Source: an uncultured Spartobacteria bacterium
GTDB taxonomy: Bacteria > Verrucomicrobiota > Verrucomicrobiia > Chthoniobacterales > Terrimicrobiaceae
Direction: 5' to 3'
Length of the DNA: 64,000 bases
Assembly: GCA_937919825.1 (NCBI GenBank)
Contig: CALFPA010000069.1
Location: forward strand, 62,001 to 126,000
The translations under genes were made by a program, and so were the position numbers. Positions 36,888-46,932 of the stretch are shown here, one piece after another. Positions within the stretch are counted from its first letter, which is position 1. Every line of letters begins with the position of its first letter. Below the pieces are notes generated by a model that saw nothing but the letters and a program-made list of their open reading frames with translations, ran no database searches and was not told the DNA's origin.

Positions 36888-38093
36888 ATGAATCCACGAC
36901 TCCTCGTTGCCGCGGCTTTTTTGAGCGCTGCTGTTTTTTCAGGCTGTAAAAAACCAGCACCTCCAACGCCCCCCGCGCCCAATGTTCAAGTGACCCCCGT
37001 CCTAAAAATGGATGTTGTGGCTTCGCAGACTTGGGTCGGGCTCCTCGATGGTTTTCAGAACGCGAATATCCAAGCGCAGGTCACAGGTTACCTCCTGACT
37101 CAAAACTACAAAGAGGGCTCGATGGTTAAAAAAGGCGCCCCTCTTTTCACGATTGATCCCCGCCCGTTCCAGGCGGCTCTCGCGCAAGCCGAAGCCCAAT
37201 ACGCCAGCGCGGTCGCCAAGGCTCAGCTCCAGCAGTTGACTCTCCAAAAACAAACCCAGCTTTACCAGACGAAGGTCATCAGTGAGCAGGAATACCAGAC
37301 ATCCTATCAAGACACGCAGGCCTCCTTGGCCAATGTTGGTGCCGCCCAAGCCGCCGTGCAGGCCGCCCAAGTCAATCTCGGTTACTGCACGATCATTGCG
37401 CCGTTCGACGGCGTTGTGGGTGTGGCGCAGGCGCAAATCGGCGATCTCGTGGGACCTGGCGGGCGCGTGAGTGTGCTGACGCAAGCTTCGCAGATCGATC
37501 TGATGAAGATGAACTTCTTCATCACCGAGGCGGAATATCTCCTGCTCGCCCCGCTCATCCAGCACCTCGATGCCATGCCAAAAGAGGACCGCCGTGCCCG
37601 GCTCTCGCTCAAACTCGCCGACGGTTCGCAATACCCCGAGCTCGGCACCTACGATTTCGTCAACCGCCAGATCAATACCTCCACCGGCACGATCCAGGTC
37701 ACGGCCCTCTTTCCGAATCCCAAAAGCATCCTCCGCCCCGGTCTGTTCGCCACTGTCTCCGGGCCCGTCCAGATGATCGATGGCGCGCTGCTCATTCCTC
37801 AAAAAGCCGCCGTTGAAATGCAGGGAACCTTCTTCGTTTCCTCCGTTCAAGCCGATGGCACGGTGAAATCCGTTCCCGTGAAACTCGGTCCGATCCTCGG
37901 CCCTTGGCAGGTGGTAACCGGCCCCGTTGCCGAGGGTGAAAAAGTGATCGTGGAGGGGGTTGAAAAAGCCCGCCCGGGCATGAAGGTCTATGTCTCCGAA
38001 TGGAAGGCCCCGCCGCCGCCGGAGCAGCCCAATCGCCCCGGCCCTCAATCCGCTCCCGAGCCTTCGCCATCGCCCGCCGCCGCCGCCAAGTAA
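36888..38093 (+). CDS. RND efflux periplasmic adaptor (lipoprotein)
   Basis: 401 residues. Lipobox LSAAVFSGC near residue 20 implies lipidation. Membrane-fusion architecture: first barrel/lipoyl half FQNANIQAQVTGYLLTQNYKEGSMVKKG near 52, a long helical hairpin rich in Ala/Gln (about 95-160), second lipoyl half CTIIAPFDGVVGVAQAQIGDLVGPG near 168, and a beta-barrel with NPKSILRPGLFATV. C-terminus is Pro-rich. ATG 36888 is chosen for the signal peptide. Partners with the pump 12 bases downstream; no TolC-type gene is adjacent. Confidence 0.9.
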   Translation: MNPRLLVAAAFLSAAVFSGCKKPAPPTPPAPNVQVTPVLKMDVVASQTWVGLLDGFQNANIQAQVTGYLLTQNYKEGSMVKKGAPLFTIDPRPFQAALAQAEAQYASAVAKAQLQQLTLQKQTQLYQTKVISEQEYQTSYQDTQASLANVGAAQAAVQAAQVNLGYCTIIAPFDGVVGVAQAQIGDLVGPGGRVSVLTQASQIDLMKMNFFITEAEYLLLAPLIQHLDAMPKEDRRARLSLKLADGSQYPELGTYDFVNRQINTSTGTIQVTALFPNPKSILRPGLFATVSGPVQMIDGALLIPQKAAVEMQGTFFVSSVQADGTVKSVPVKLGPILGPWQVVTGPVAEGEKVIVEGVEKARPGMKVYVSEWKAPPPPEQPNRPGPQSAPEPSPSPAAAAK

Positions 38094-38105
38094 GGACCGC
38101 CGACC

Positions 38106-41100
38106 ATGTCGAATTTCTTCATCCGCCGGCCGATTGTGGCCATGGTCATCGCGATCATTATGGTCATCGTCGGCCTAGTCGCTATGGCCGGTCTGCCGGT
38201 CGCTCAGTTTCCAAATATCGTTCCTCCCCAAATCCAAGTTTCGACCACCTATGTCGGCGCCGACGCGCTGACGGTTGAGCAATCCGTCGCCACCCCGATC
38301 GAGCAGCAAATGAGCGGCGTCGAGGGCATGGAATACATGTATTCCATCAACGCCAACTCGGGGATCATGAACCTGAATGTGATCTTCGGCACGGACACGG
38401 TGCCGACGACCGACCAAATTCTCGCTCAGATGCGTCAGACGCAGGCGGCCTCGCAGCTTCCGGCGGAGGTGAAAAACTACGGTGTCACGGTGGAACAATC
38501 CCTTTCCTCACCACTTGGCGTCTTCGTGCTTTCGTCACCCGGAGGCGAGTTCGACCCGACCTTTTTGGCGAACTACGCCTACATCAACCTCAACGATCCG
38601 CTCACCCGCATCCCAGGCATCGGCAGGGTGAGCATTTTTGGCGCGGGCCAATACGCCATGCGCATCTGGGTGAAGCCCGACCGCCTCGCCACGCTGAACA
38701 TCACGGTTCCCGAGGTTATTCAGGCCGTGAACGCCCAGAACAAGGTGAACCCCGCCGGTCAGATCGGTGGTGAGCCGGTTCCCGAAGGCCAAGTTTTCAC
38801 TTACACCGTCACGACCACGAGTCGCCTCACCACGGTCGAGGAATTTGAAGACATCGTCATTCGCGCCGACCCCGACGGCTCGATTGTGCGGGTGAAAGAT
38901 GTCGCGCGCGTGGAACTCGGCGGACAGGTCTACAACATCCGCGGCCGCTTTCAGGGCCAGAACGCCTGCATCATCGCGGTCTACCAGCTTCCCGGCTCGA
39001 ACGCCGTGGACACCATGAAACAGGCCCGCGCCTTCTTTGAGCAGCAATCGAAAGTTTTCCCGAGTGGGCTTCAATACACCGTCGCACTCGACACGACCCT
39101 CGCGATCACCGACGGCATGAAGGAAATCGTGAAGACCCTTTTCGAGGCGATGGCTCTCGTGATTCTGGTGGTCTTCATTTTCCTGCAAGGCTGGCGCGCG
39201 ACTCTGATTCCGCTCATCGCCGTGCCGGTTTCTCTCATCGGAACTTTTGCGCTGTTTCCAATGCTGGGTTTTTCAATCAACACCCTCTCGCTTTTTGGAA
39301 TGGTGCTGGCGATCGGCCTGGTGGTCGATGATGCCATCGTCGTCGTCGAGGCCATCGAGTCCCACATCGAGGAGGGGATGAGTCCAAAGGATGCAGCCTT
39401 TAAGGCCATGTCACAGGTCTCGGGACCCGTCATCGCCATCGCGCTCATCCTCGCGGCGGTGTTCATCCCGACGGTGTTCATTCCCGGAATCACCGGTGCG
39501 ATGTATCAGCAATTCGCCGTTACGATGGCCGTGTCGGTGTTGATCTCGGCCTTCAACGCTCTCTCGCTTAGTCCCGCGCTTGGCGCGCTTCTCCTGCGTC
39601 CCCGCAAGGAAACCCGCGGCCCGCTCGGTGCGTTTTTCCGAGGCTTCAACAAATTCTTCGAAACTGCGACGAATGGATACACCGCCGTTTGCCGCGGTCT
39701 GATCCGCAAGCTCGCGATTTCGATGCTGCTCCTCGTCGGCCTCGCCGTCGCTGCGGGAGGAATTGGTGGAACGATGCCCACCGCGTTCATCCCCGAGGAG
39801 GATCAAGGCTACCTCTTCGGCGTGGTTCAACTCCCGCGCGCGTCTTCCCTTCAACAAACCACCGAGGCCGCCGGCAAGATCGAGCAAATCCTCCTCAAGA
39901 CTCCGGGTGTGGAATATGTCACCTCGATCATCGGCTTCAACCTCCTCAGCACCGTTCAAAGCACCTACACGGGCTTCTTTTTCATCACGCTCGAGGAGTG
40001 GTCGAAACGCAAGACGCCGGAACTCTCCGTCGATGCCATCCAAGCGAATATCAATCGCGAACTCGGTGCGCTCTCGAATCCCACCGCCTCGTTCGCCTTT
40101 CCTCCGCCCGCCATTCCTGGCATCGGCACAGCCGGTGGCGTGACCTTTATGCTCGAGGACCGCACGGGTGGACCGGTGAATGTCATCGCGGAGAACACTC
40201 AGAAATTCATGGCCGCCGCGAAGGCCCGCCCGGAGTTTACCAGCCTTTTCACAACCGCGCTGTGGGATGTGCCGCAAATCCACCTCAATGTGGATGAAGC
40301 CCAGGCGATGATCCAAGGCGTGGATCTCACCGAAGCCTATCAGACCGTGCAGACCTTCCTCGGCGGGTATTTCGTGAATTACTTCAATCGCTTCGGCCTC
40401 CAGTGGCAGGTCTATGTCCAAGCGGAGGGCAACTACCGCACCGACCTCGACAACCTCGGGCTCTTTTATCTCAGCAACAAAAACAAGGAGGCCGTGCCGG
40501 TGAATTCGTTCATCAAGGCGGAGAGCTCGTTCGGGCCGGAATTCACGATGCGATACAACATGTTCCGCTGCTCGCAAATCAACGCCTCCGTCGCCCCGGG
40601 CTACTCGACCGCGCAGGCGATGAAAGCGCTTGAGGAGGTTTTCGCCCAGACGATGCCGCCCGGCATGGGCTACGACTACTTCGGAATGTCCTATCAGGAG
40701 CAACAAGCCGCGCAAGGTGTGCCGCCCACGGCCATTTTCGCGTTATCCCTGCTGTTCGTGTTTCTCATCCTCGCCGCGCAATACGAGAGCTGGAGTCTGC
40801 CGTTCAGCGTTCTTTTCACCACGCCGATCGCGGTTTTCGGGGCCTTTGCCGCCCTCTCGATGCGCGGAATGCAAAACAACCTCTACGCGCAGATCGGCCT
40901 CGTCATGCTCATCGGTCTCGCGGCCAAAAACGCCATCCTCATCGTGGAATTTGCGAAGGATGAATACGAAAAAGGCACCGACCTCCTCGAGGCAACCCTG
41001 AAGGGGGCGAAACTCCGCCTTCGCCCGATCCTCATGACCGCCTTTGCCTTCATCCTCGGCACCGTGCCGCTGGCTTTGGCCTCTGGCTCGGGAGCTGTTA

Positions 41101-41255
41101 GCCGTCAAGTCCTCGGAACCACCGTCATCGGCGGAATGCTCGCTGCGACTTTCATTTCGATCTTCATCATCCCAGCCTGTTTTTATCTGGTGGAAAAATA
41201 TTTCGTCGGCGCGCACCCCGAAAAACCTCCCGCCGAGCCGAAGTCGGCCTTGTAG
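38106..41255 (+). CDS. RND multidrug efflux transporter, AcrB/MexB-like (HAE1)
   Basis: 1049 residues, exactly AcrB-like in length. Inner-membrane proton-driven drug exporter with 12 helices and two large periplasmic loops. N-terminus SNFFIRRPIVAMVIAIIMV, QFPNIVPPQIQVSTTYVGA, MSGVEGMEYMYSINANSG, and proton-relay helix 4 GMVLAIGLVVDDAIVVVEAIE near 405 with the paired Asp residues. Helix 10 region RGMQNNLYAQIGLVMLIGLAAKNAILIVEFA near 920. AAGGA lies upstream of the ATG. Confidence 0.94.
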   Translation: MSNFFIRRPIVAMVIAIIMVIVGLVAMAGLPVAQFPNIVPPQIQVSTTYVGADALTVEQSVATPIEQQMSGVEGMEYMYSINANSGIMNLNVIFGTDTVPTTDQILAQMRQTQAASQLPAEVKNYGVTVEQSLSSPLGVFVLSSPGGEFDPTFLANYAYINLNDPLTRIPGIGRVSIFGAGQYAMRIWVKPDRLATLNITVPEVIQAVNAQNKVNPAGQIGGEPVPEGQVFTYTVTTTSRLTTVEEFEDIVIRADPDGSIVRVKDVARVELGGQVYNIRGRFQGQNACIIAVYQLPGSNAVDTMKQARAFFEQQSKVFPSGLQYTVALDTTLAITDGMKEIVKTLFEAMALVILVVFIFLQGWRATLIPLIAVPVSLIGTFALFPMLGFSINTLSLFGMVLAIGLVVDDAIVVVEAIESHIEEGMSPKDAAFKAMSQVSGPVIAIALILAAVFIPTVFIPGITGAMYQQFAVTMAVSVLISAFNALSLSPALGALLLRPRKETRGPLGAFFRGFNKFFETATNGYTAVCRGLIRKLAISMLLLVGLAVAAGGIGGTMPTAFIPEEDQGYLFGVVQLPRASSLQQTTEAAGKIEQILLKTPGVEYVTSIIGFNLLSTVQSTYTGFFFITLEEWSKRKTPELSVDAIQANINRELGALSNPTASFAFPPPAIPGIGTAGGVTFMLEDRTGGPVNVIAENTQKFMAAAKARPEFTSLFTTALWDVPQIHLNVDEAQAMIQGVDLTEAYQTVQTFLGGYFVNYFNRFGLQWQVYVQAEGNYRTDLDNLGLFYLSNKNKEAVPVNSFIKAESSFGPEFTMRYNMFRCSQINASVAPGYSTAQAMKALEEVFAQTMPPGMGYDYFGMSYQEQQAAQGVPPTAIFALSLLFVFLILAAQYESWSLPFSVLFTTPIAVFGAFAALSMRGMQNNLYAQIGLVMLIGLAAKNAILIVEFAKDEYEKGTDLLEATLKGAKLRLRPILMTAFAFILGTVPLALASGSGAVSRQVLGTTVIGGMLAATFISIFIIPACFYLVEKYFVGAHPEKPPAEPKSAL

Positions 41256-41303
41256 CCGATCCATTGATCTGATTTCCATAATCACCTCTACCCAACAACC
41301 ATT

Positions 41304-42590
41304 ATGAGTTCACCCACCTTGCTGCCCCGGAATTTCATCATCCCCTTCATTCTCGTCACCACGCTTTTCAGCCTCTGGGGTTTCGCGAACGACATCACGA
41401 ATCCGATGGTGGCGGCGTTTAAAAATGTTCTCCTGCTTTCGCACTTCGAGAGTTCGCTCGTTCAAGCCGCCTTCTACGGCGGGTATTGCGTCATGGCCAT
41501 TCCGGCCGCGCTGTTCATTCGCCGCTTCACCTACAAGAGCGGCATCCTCGCCGGCCTCGTCCTTTACGCGGTTGGTTGTCTGCTTTTCATCCCCGCTGGA
41601 AACGCCCGCGACTTTTCCTTTTTCCTCGCCGCCTATTTCATCATGACGAGTGGACTCGCGTTTTTAGAGACCACCGCGAATCCCTACATCCTCTCGATGG
41701 GTCCGGAGGAAACAGCCGCACGGCGTTTGAATTTTGCACAGGCCTTCAATCCGGTTGGTTCGCTCTTGGGTATGTTCGTGGCGAAGGATTTCATTCTGGG
41801 TCGCCTCGATCCCGCAGACGAAACGGCCCGCCGCGCGATGGCTGAATCCGCCCCCGAGGCTTTTCAGAAAATCCAAATCGCCGACCTGGCCGTGATCGTC
41901 GGTCCGTATGCCATTCTTGGCGGCGTTGTGCTTTTGGCGATGGTCGCCTTCGCCCTCGCGAAGCTTCCGGATTCGACCTCCACGGATTCCCGTGAAAGCA
42001 CCGTGGGCGCCTCCCTAGGTCGCTTGTTGCGCACGCCGGATTATGTTTGGGGCGTTGTGGCGCAGGCCTTTTATGTCGGTGCTCAAATCATGGTCTGGAC
42101 CTTCATCATCCAATACGCGGTGAATGAAATCGGCCTGTCAGCTCAAACCGCCCAAGGCTGGAATATGGTGGCCATGGTGATCTTCGTCTCAAGCCGGTTC
42201 GTTTGCACCTACCTGCTCAAATTCTTCAATCCCGGCCTGCTTCTCACCTTCCTCGCCATCGCGGGGGGGGCCTTGGTGATGGGAGCGATTTTCCTGAAAG
42301 GAATGCCCGGCCTCTACTCGCTCGTCGGAGTCTCCGCCTGCATGTCGCTCATGTTTCCGACAATCTACGGCATCGCCCTCTCCGGCTTGGGTGATGACGC
42401 CAAGCTCGGCTCGGCGGGTCTCATTTTCGCCATCGGTGGGGGTTGTCTCATGACTCCCCTTCAGGCGCTGATCATGGACGGCTCCGCCTGGGGATCGATT
42501 TCTGCGACGCGCGCCTCGTTCCTCCTACCGTTTATCTGCTTCGTGGTCATCGCCGCCTACGGATTCACGGTCGCCCGCCGCAAGGCTTGA
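41304..42590 (+). CDS. fucP: L-fucose:proton symporter (MFS)
   Basis: 428 residues, 12 hydrophobic segments. FucP-type signatures: LWGFANDITNPMVAAFKNV near 24 and SGLAFLETTANPYILSMGPEE near 115-135 (Glu/Asn in helix 4). Galactose/glucose symporters of the same family are close, but the adjacent fucokinase/GDP-fucose pyrophosphorylase gene favours L-fucose. It starts 48 bases after the RND pump stop, with no terminator seen between. Confidence 0.85.
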   Translation: MSSPTLLPRNFIIPFILVTTLFSLWGFANDITNPMVAAFKNVLLLSHFESSLVQAAFYGGYCVMAIPAALFIRRFTYKSGILAGLVLYAVGCLLFIPAGNARDFSFFLAAYFIMTSGLAFLETTANPYILSMGPEETAARRLNFAQAFNPVGSLLGMFVAKDFILGRLDPADETARRAMAESAPEAFQKIQIADLAVIVGPYAILGGVVLLAMVAFALAKLPDSTSTDSRESTVGASLGRLLRTPDYVWGVVAQAFYVGAQIMVWTFIIQYAVNEIGLSAQTAQGWNMVAMVIFVSSRFVCTYLLKFFNPGLLLTFLAIAGGALVMGAIFLKGMPGLYSLVGVSACMSLMFPTIYGIALSGLGDDAKLGSAGLIFAIGGGCLMTPLQALIMDGSAWGSISATRASFLLPFICFVVIAAYGFTVARRKA

Positions 42591-42650
42591 GACCTCCGTC
42601 CCACTGGAGTTGCCGGGAAACGCGATAGCCGATACGAAAGAAAAGATCGT

Positions 42651-45542
42651 ATGGACTTCCAGCGTTTGATCTCACTCCCGCCCGCGATGGCGGAATTTTT
42701 CCCGACCTCTCCGGAAGGGAGGAATTGGTTCGCCGCGTGCGACCCCGCTGGTTCCAAACTCGGCTCCGGCGGTGGCGTCGCTCATCTTCTCGCCTCGGCC
42801 TGGCGCGCGTCTGCTGGTGAAAAATCCTTCGCTGACTGGTGTGATTCGGGCCTGAAACTCGCTCTTATGGCGGGTGGGCAAAGCCGTCGTCTCCCCGCCT
42901 ACGCCGCCACGGGAAAAATCCTCATGCCGTTCCCGGCCTTGCGCTGGGCGGAGGGGCAGCGGCTGGATCAAACCCTCCTCGATGTCCAATTTCCCGACTT
43001 CCGCCACATCGCCACCGCCGCGCCCGCCTCGAGCCGTGTAATGCTCGCGAGCGGTGATGTGTTGCTCCGCTTCCCGCCGAAACTTCCGCCCATGCCGGAA
43101 GCCGACATCATTGGGCTCGGAATGTGGGTGGATGCCGAAACCGCCTCGCACTTCGGCGTGTTTTTCTCCCCGCGCGAACGCCCCGACCAACTCGCTTTCT
43201 TCCTGCAAAAACCCAAGCCCGCCGAGATTCTCACTCGTGCGGTGGATCATTTGTTTCTCGTCGATACCGGCCTCTGGCTCCTGAGTGCGCGGGCCGTTTC
43301 GGTGTTGTTCAAAAAATGCGGTTGGGACGAGTCGCGCGGAGATTTCCCCGACGGTGTGCCGAACTTCTACGAACTCTACGCTGGCATGGGGCCGTGCCTC
43401 GGCACCGATCCAGCAGAGCGCGATGCCGACATTTCGCCGCTCTCGTGCGCCGTCGTGCCCTTGCCCGATGCAGAGTTCTACCACTTCGGCACAAGCCGTC
43501 AGATGATCGAATCGGTCTCGGCCCTCCAAAACCGAACGCTCGACCAGCGCGGCCAATCCCCGCTCGCCCTGAAGCCGCATCCCGACATGTATGTTCTGAA
43601 TTCGGACTTCGCGTTCGCCGCGCGTTCCCCCGAAAACAAGCCGGTGTGGGTCGAGAACAGCGTCCTGCCCGGCGACATGCCGCTCGCCTCGGGAAATGTG
43701 CTCACCAACCTGCCAACAGGCATCGGCCGTTTCCGCGTCGCGCCCGGAATGTGCGTGGACACGCCGCCGGTGGGCGACCAAAACCTCGCCGTTCGCGTTT
43801 ACGGGATCGACGATCCCTTCAAAGGCGCGGTCGGCGACGCCTCAACCATTTTCCTCGGCGAGCCTCTCGTGGAGTGGTTCGAACGGCGCGGTATCAATCC
43901 CGCACAATTCGGCATCGATCCCAAAACCGACATTCAGAACGCCAAACTTTTCCCTGTTCTCAATCCCGCCCAACCGCTCGCCCGGCTCATCGAGTGGATG
44001 GGCCTGCCTGAGTCGGCCGGTGACGCCGAAATGCTCGCGCTCTGGAAAAAAAGCGAACGCCTCTCCGCGCAGGAAATCACCGAGCGTTTCTCGCCCCGGC
44101 GTTTGCTCCAAACCCGCCATGGTCTGATCGCCTCCGCCGCGCCGTTGATTTTTGCCCATCGCACCCGGAACGCCTTTCATCGCCTCGACCTCGACAACGC
44201 CGCCGCCTTTTTCGCCGAGTCCGGCGCGCCGGTTCCTGAGGTTTTGGAGAATGCCGGTCTCGCCTCGCTCGAGGTTTTGGCCGAAACGATGTTCGCCGCC
44301 CGCGTCGCTTTTCGTCGCGGCGATACCGCAAAATCCGAAAACCTCGAAAAGACCGCCTTTGAATCCCTCTCCCGCACGATCGCCGGGGCCATGGCCGCCC
44401 GCCCGTGCGCTCCGCTCCGCAACGCCGTGGAGGACCAAATCGTCTGGGGACGCAGCCCCATCCGCGTCGATCTCGCAGGTGGTTGGTCCGACACGCCGCC
44501 CTACTGCCTGAAACACGGTGGCGCAGTCGTGAATGTCGCCCTGGAACTCAACGGCCAGCCGCCGGTGCAAGTTTTTGCGAGAGTCACATCCGAGAAGCAT
44601 CTCGTCATCCGCTCGATCGATCTCGGGGCCGAAACCAAGGTCGCTGATTTCAAGGAACTCGAGGACTTCGCCAAGGTCGGGGGCGAATTCTCCCTCGCAA
44701 AGGCCGCGCTGGCCCTCGCCGGTTTCCATCCCCGCTTCAGCGCCCACACCGGAGCGAAATCCCTCGACCAAATCCTCGGCGCTTTCGGCGGCGGGCTCGA
44801 AATTTCCCTGCTCGCCGCCACGCCCAAAGGCTCGGGCCTCGGCACAAGCAGCATTCTCTCAGCGACACTTCTCGGCACGCTCTCCGAGGTTTGCGGCCTC
44901 GGTTGGAACCACTCGGAAATCACCTCGCGCACACTCGTTCTCGAACAACTCCTCACCACCGGCGGCGGTTGGCAGGATCAGGCGGGCGGTATCCACCACG
45001 GTCTCAAAATGATCGAAACCACGCCGGGCCTCGTTCAACGCGCCGCCGTTCGTTGGCTCCCGGACCACTTGCTCGCCGAGGCGATCGGCAATGGCACCGC
45101 GCTGCTCTACTACACCGGCCTCACCCGCGTCGCGAAATCGATCCTGCAGGACATCGTTCGCGGGATGTTCCTCAACCGCGCCGACACCTTGACGATCGTC
45201 GATGACATCTCGGCCCACGCCCGCGAGTCGTTCGACCTGCTTCACCGCCAATCCTGGAGCGATCTCTGCCGCGTCGTCCGCCGAAGCTGGGAACTCAACT
45301 GTGCGTTAGATGCTGGAACGAATCCCCCGGAGGTGCGGGAAATCCTCGCGCGGGTGGCGGATTGGACTGCCGCCGCGAAGCTCCCGGGCGCCGGCGGCGG
45401 AGGGTATATTTTTCTCCTCGCAAAAGATGTTGAGGCCGCGGCCCGCATCCGCCGCGAACTCACCGAACGCCCCCCAAATCCTCGCGCGCGGTTCGTAAAA
45501 ATGAAAATCTCCCCGACAGGATTCCAGGTGACCCGCAGCTAA
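42651..45542 (+). CDS. fkp: Bifunctional L-fucokinase / GDP-L-fucose pyrophosphorylase
   Basis: 963 residues, close to the 949 of Bacteroides Fkp. Makes GDP-fucose from free fucose. The N-terminal half is a sugar-nucleotide transferase: LALMAGGQSRRLPAYAATGK near 70-90 and a beta-helix-like middle. The C-terminal half is a GHMP kinase: IRVDLAGGWSDTPPY near 604, KGSGLGTSSILSA near 726 (ATP loop), GGGWQDQAGG near 768, PGAGGGGYIFLL near 915. Next to fucP it points to uptake and activation of fucose for glycan fucosylation rather than catabolism. TTGCCG-17-TACGAA lies 12 bases before the ATG. Confidence 0.92.
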   Translation: MDFQRLISLPPAMAEFFPTSPEGRNWFAACDPAGSKLGSGGGVAHLLASAWRASAGEKSFADWCDSGLKLALMAGGQSRRLPAYAATGKILMPFPALRWAEGQRLDQTLLDVQFPDFRHIATAAPASSRVMLASGDVLLRFPPKLPPMPEADIIGLGMWVDAETASHFGVFFSPRERPDQLAFFLQKPKPAEILTRAVDHLFLVDTGLWLLSARAVSVLFKKCGWDESRGDFPDGVPNFYELYAGMGPCLGTDPAERDADISPLSCAVVPLPDAEFYHFGTSRQMIESVSALQNRTLDQRGQSPLALKPHPDMYVLNSDFAFAARSPENKPVWVENSVLPGDMPLASGNVLTNLPTGIGRFRVAPGMCVDTPPVGDQNLAVRVYGIDDPFKGAVGDASTIFLGEPLVEWFERRGINPAQFGIDPKTDIQNAKLFPVLNPAQPLARLIEWMGLPESAGDAEMLALWKKSERLSAQEITERFSPRRLLQTRHGLIASAAPLIFAHRTRNAFHRLDLDNAAAFFAESGAPVPEVLENAGLASLEVLAETMFAARVAFRRGDTAKSENLEKTAFESLSRTIAGAMAARPCAPLRNAVEDQIVWGRSPIRVDLAGGWSDTPPYCLKHGGAVVNVALELNGQPPVQVFARVTSEKHLVIRSIDLGAETKVADFKELEDFAKVGGEFSLAKAALALAGFHPRFSAHTGAKSLDQILGAFGGGLEISLLAATPKGSGLGTSSILSATLLGTLSEVCGLGWNHSEITSRTLVLEQLLTTGGGWQDQAGGIHHGLKMIETTPGLVQRAAVRWLPDHLLAEAIGNGTALLYYTGLTRVAKSILQDIVRGMFLNRADTLTIVDDISAHARESFDLLHRQSWSDLCRVVRRSWELNCALDAGTNPPEVREILARVADWTAAAKLPGAGGGGYIFLLAKDVEAAARIRRELTERPPNPRARFVKMKISPTGFQVTRS

Positions 45543-45613
45543 ATCTGCGCTCCATGTTTTAAAATTAAAGTCCCGTCGAAACGCGTCGATTCCTTCAAGT
45601 AGGAGAAAAAACC

Positions 45614-46114
45614 ATGATCGACGACCAATACAAAATGGGACTGATGGCGGTGGAGGGTTATCTCGAACTTGGAATGACCCAAGATGCCATGCGCGACTTT
45701 TTGAATCTGCCGCGCGAGGCGAAATTTAGCATCGAGGGTCTCACCCTCCTTATGGAAATCCACCGCGCCGAAGAAGAATGGCCGGAGATGGAATCGGTCG
45801 CCGAGCGCCTCTGGCAGGCGGAGCCCGAAAATGTCGCCCACTGGATCGATTGGGCGCTGGCGCTCCGCCTCTGCAATTCGATTAACAGCGCGCGGATTCT
45901 TCTCATCGAGGCGCTCGAGCGTTTCCCCGAGGAGGGGTTGGTCCACTACCACCTCGCCTGCTGCGAGTGCCAACTCGGCAACCTCCCCAGCGCCCGCGAG
46001 CATTTGATGGAGTCCAAAAAACGCTGCCGCATCTGCCGCGTCCTCGCCCTCACCGACGAGGGGGAACTCCAGCCGATCTGGACGGATTACGCCGCGCCGC
46101 AGTTCCAATCCTGA
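45614..46114 (+). CDS. Tetratricopeptide-repeat-like protein
   Basis: 166 residues, soluble. Helix-pair repeats of TPR type: GYLELGMTQDAMRDFLNLPRE, WPEMESVAERLWQAEPENVAHWIDWALAL, and VHYHLACCECQLGNLPSAREHLMES. A CRICR near 140 and several Cys residues are present but do not form an obvious metal site. AGGAG 9-13 bases before the ATG is the clearest ribosome-binding site in this part of the window. Function unknown; scaffold role likely. Confidence 0.75.
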   Translation: MIDDQYKMGLMAVEGYLELGMTQDAMRDFLNLPREAKFSIEGLTLLMEIHRAEEEWPEMESVAERLWQAEPENVAHWIDWALALRLCNSINSARILLIEALERFPEEGLVHYHLACCECQLGNLPSAREHLMESKKRCRICRVLALTDEGELQPIWTDYAAPQFQS

Positions 46115-46169
46115 GATTTCCATCGTCCGTCCGGGATTCTGTCATGGGGGAAAAACCGATCTCCATGGC

Positions 46170-46198
46170 TTGCGCCCCTAAGGGTTCATACCTAGGCT
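46170..46198 (+). promoter_or_regulatory. Candidate promoter of the M23 peptidase gene
   Basis: TTGCGC, 17 bases, TAGGCT, then 9 bases to the ATG at 46208. Confidence 0.5.
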
Positions 46199-46207
46199 TG
46201 TCGGCTC

Positions 46208-46930
46208 ATGCGTCGATGGTTGTTCTGGATTTGCCTCTTTGTGTTCGTTTCCGTGCTCGTCGCGGTGCCGGACTTGAAGCGCACAAATACCTTTGTGGCA
46301 GATGGCTTTGACCTTCCCGTTGGCAAGCCGCCGGGCGAGGGTTACTACATGGCGCGAGGTTATCTATCTTACCATCCCGGAGAGGATTGGAACGATGTTC
46401 GAGGGGGGAATTCCGACTTCGGCGCGCCGGTTTATTGCATCGGAAATGGCGTCGTCACCTATTCCCAGGACGCCCGCATGGGCTGGGGGAATGTCGTGAT
46501 CGTGCGCCATGCGTTCCTCGAGGGTGGCAAGCTCCAGATGGTCGATTCGATGTATGCCCACCTGAATCAAATCATGGTCAAAAAAGGGCAGCAGGTAAAA
46601 CGAGGCCAACAAGTTGGAACCATCGGGACGAATCGGGGTATGTATACCGCCCACCTGCACTACGAAGTCCGAAAGAACCTTTTCATCGGCATCAACCGCT
46701 CACGATTCGCAAAGGACCTGACGAACTACCACCGCCCCAGCCAATTCATCGCCCAGCGCCGCCAGTTGCCTGGAGCTGGGCGCACGGCCTCGGTTCCCAT
46801 CGGCACCTACGCGACCGACCAAGCCGGTTACCAAATCCCGCAATCGGACTGGAAACCCGGCAAAAAAGACAAACCCACTGCCCGGCCCGACCGGTTCCGC
46901 GTGAACCGTTTCGACGATATCGGCTACTGA
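46208..46930 (+). CDS. M23 (LytM-type) metallopeptidase
   Basis: 240 residues. An uncleaved or signal N-terminal helix (LFWICLFVFVSVLVAVPDL), then the M23 domain: YHPGEDWNDVRGG near 58 (HxxxD zinc site), GNGVVTYSQ near 79, MYAHLNQIMV near 116, and AHLHYEVR near 144 (HxH). It should cleave peptidoglycan cross-links or regulate amidases. The last 60 residues are basic and Pro-rich. Two bases separate its stop from the lpxI start, so expression is likely coupled. Confidence 0.87.
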   Translation: MRRWLFWICLFVFVSVLVAVPDLKRTNTFVADGFDLPVGKPPGEGYYMARGYLSYHPGEDWNDVRGGNSDFGAPVYCIGNGVVTYSQDARMGWGNVVIVRHAFLEGGKLQMVDSMYAHLNQIMVKKGQQVKRGQQVGTIGTNRGMYTAHLHYEVRKNLFIGINRSRFAKDLTNYHRPSQFIAQRRQLPGAGRTASVPIGTYATDQAGYQIPQSDWKPGKKDKPTARPDRFRVNRFDDIGY

Positions 46931-46932
46931 CC

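Noticed and set aside
39411-40715. 434-codon open frame antisense to the RND pump
   Set aside because: Arg/Glu-rich shadow of a gene with clear family motifs.
42262-42272. Long G run in fucP as a frameshift
   Set aside because: The frame is intact and the transporter is full length.
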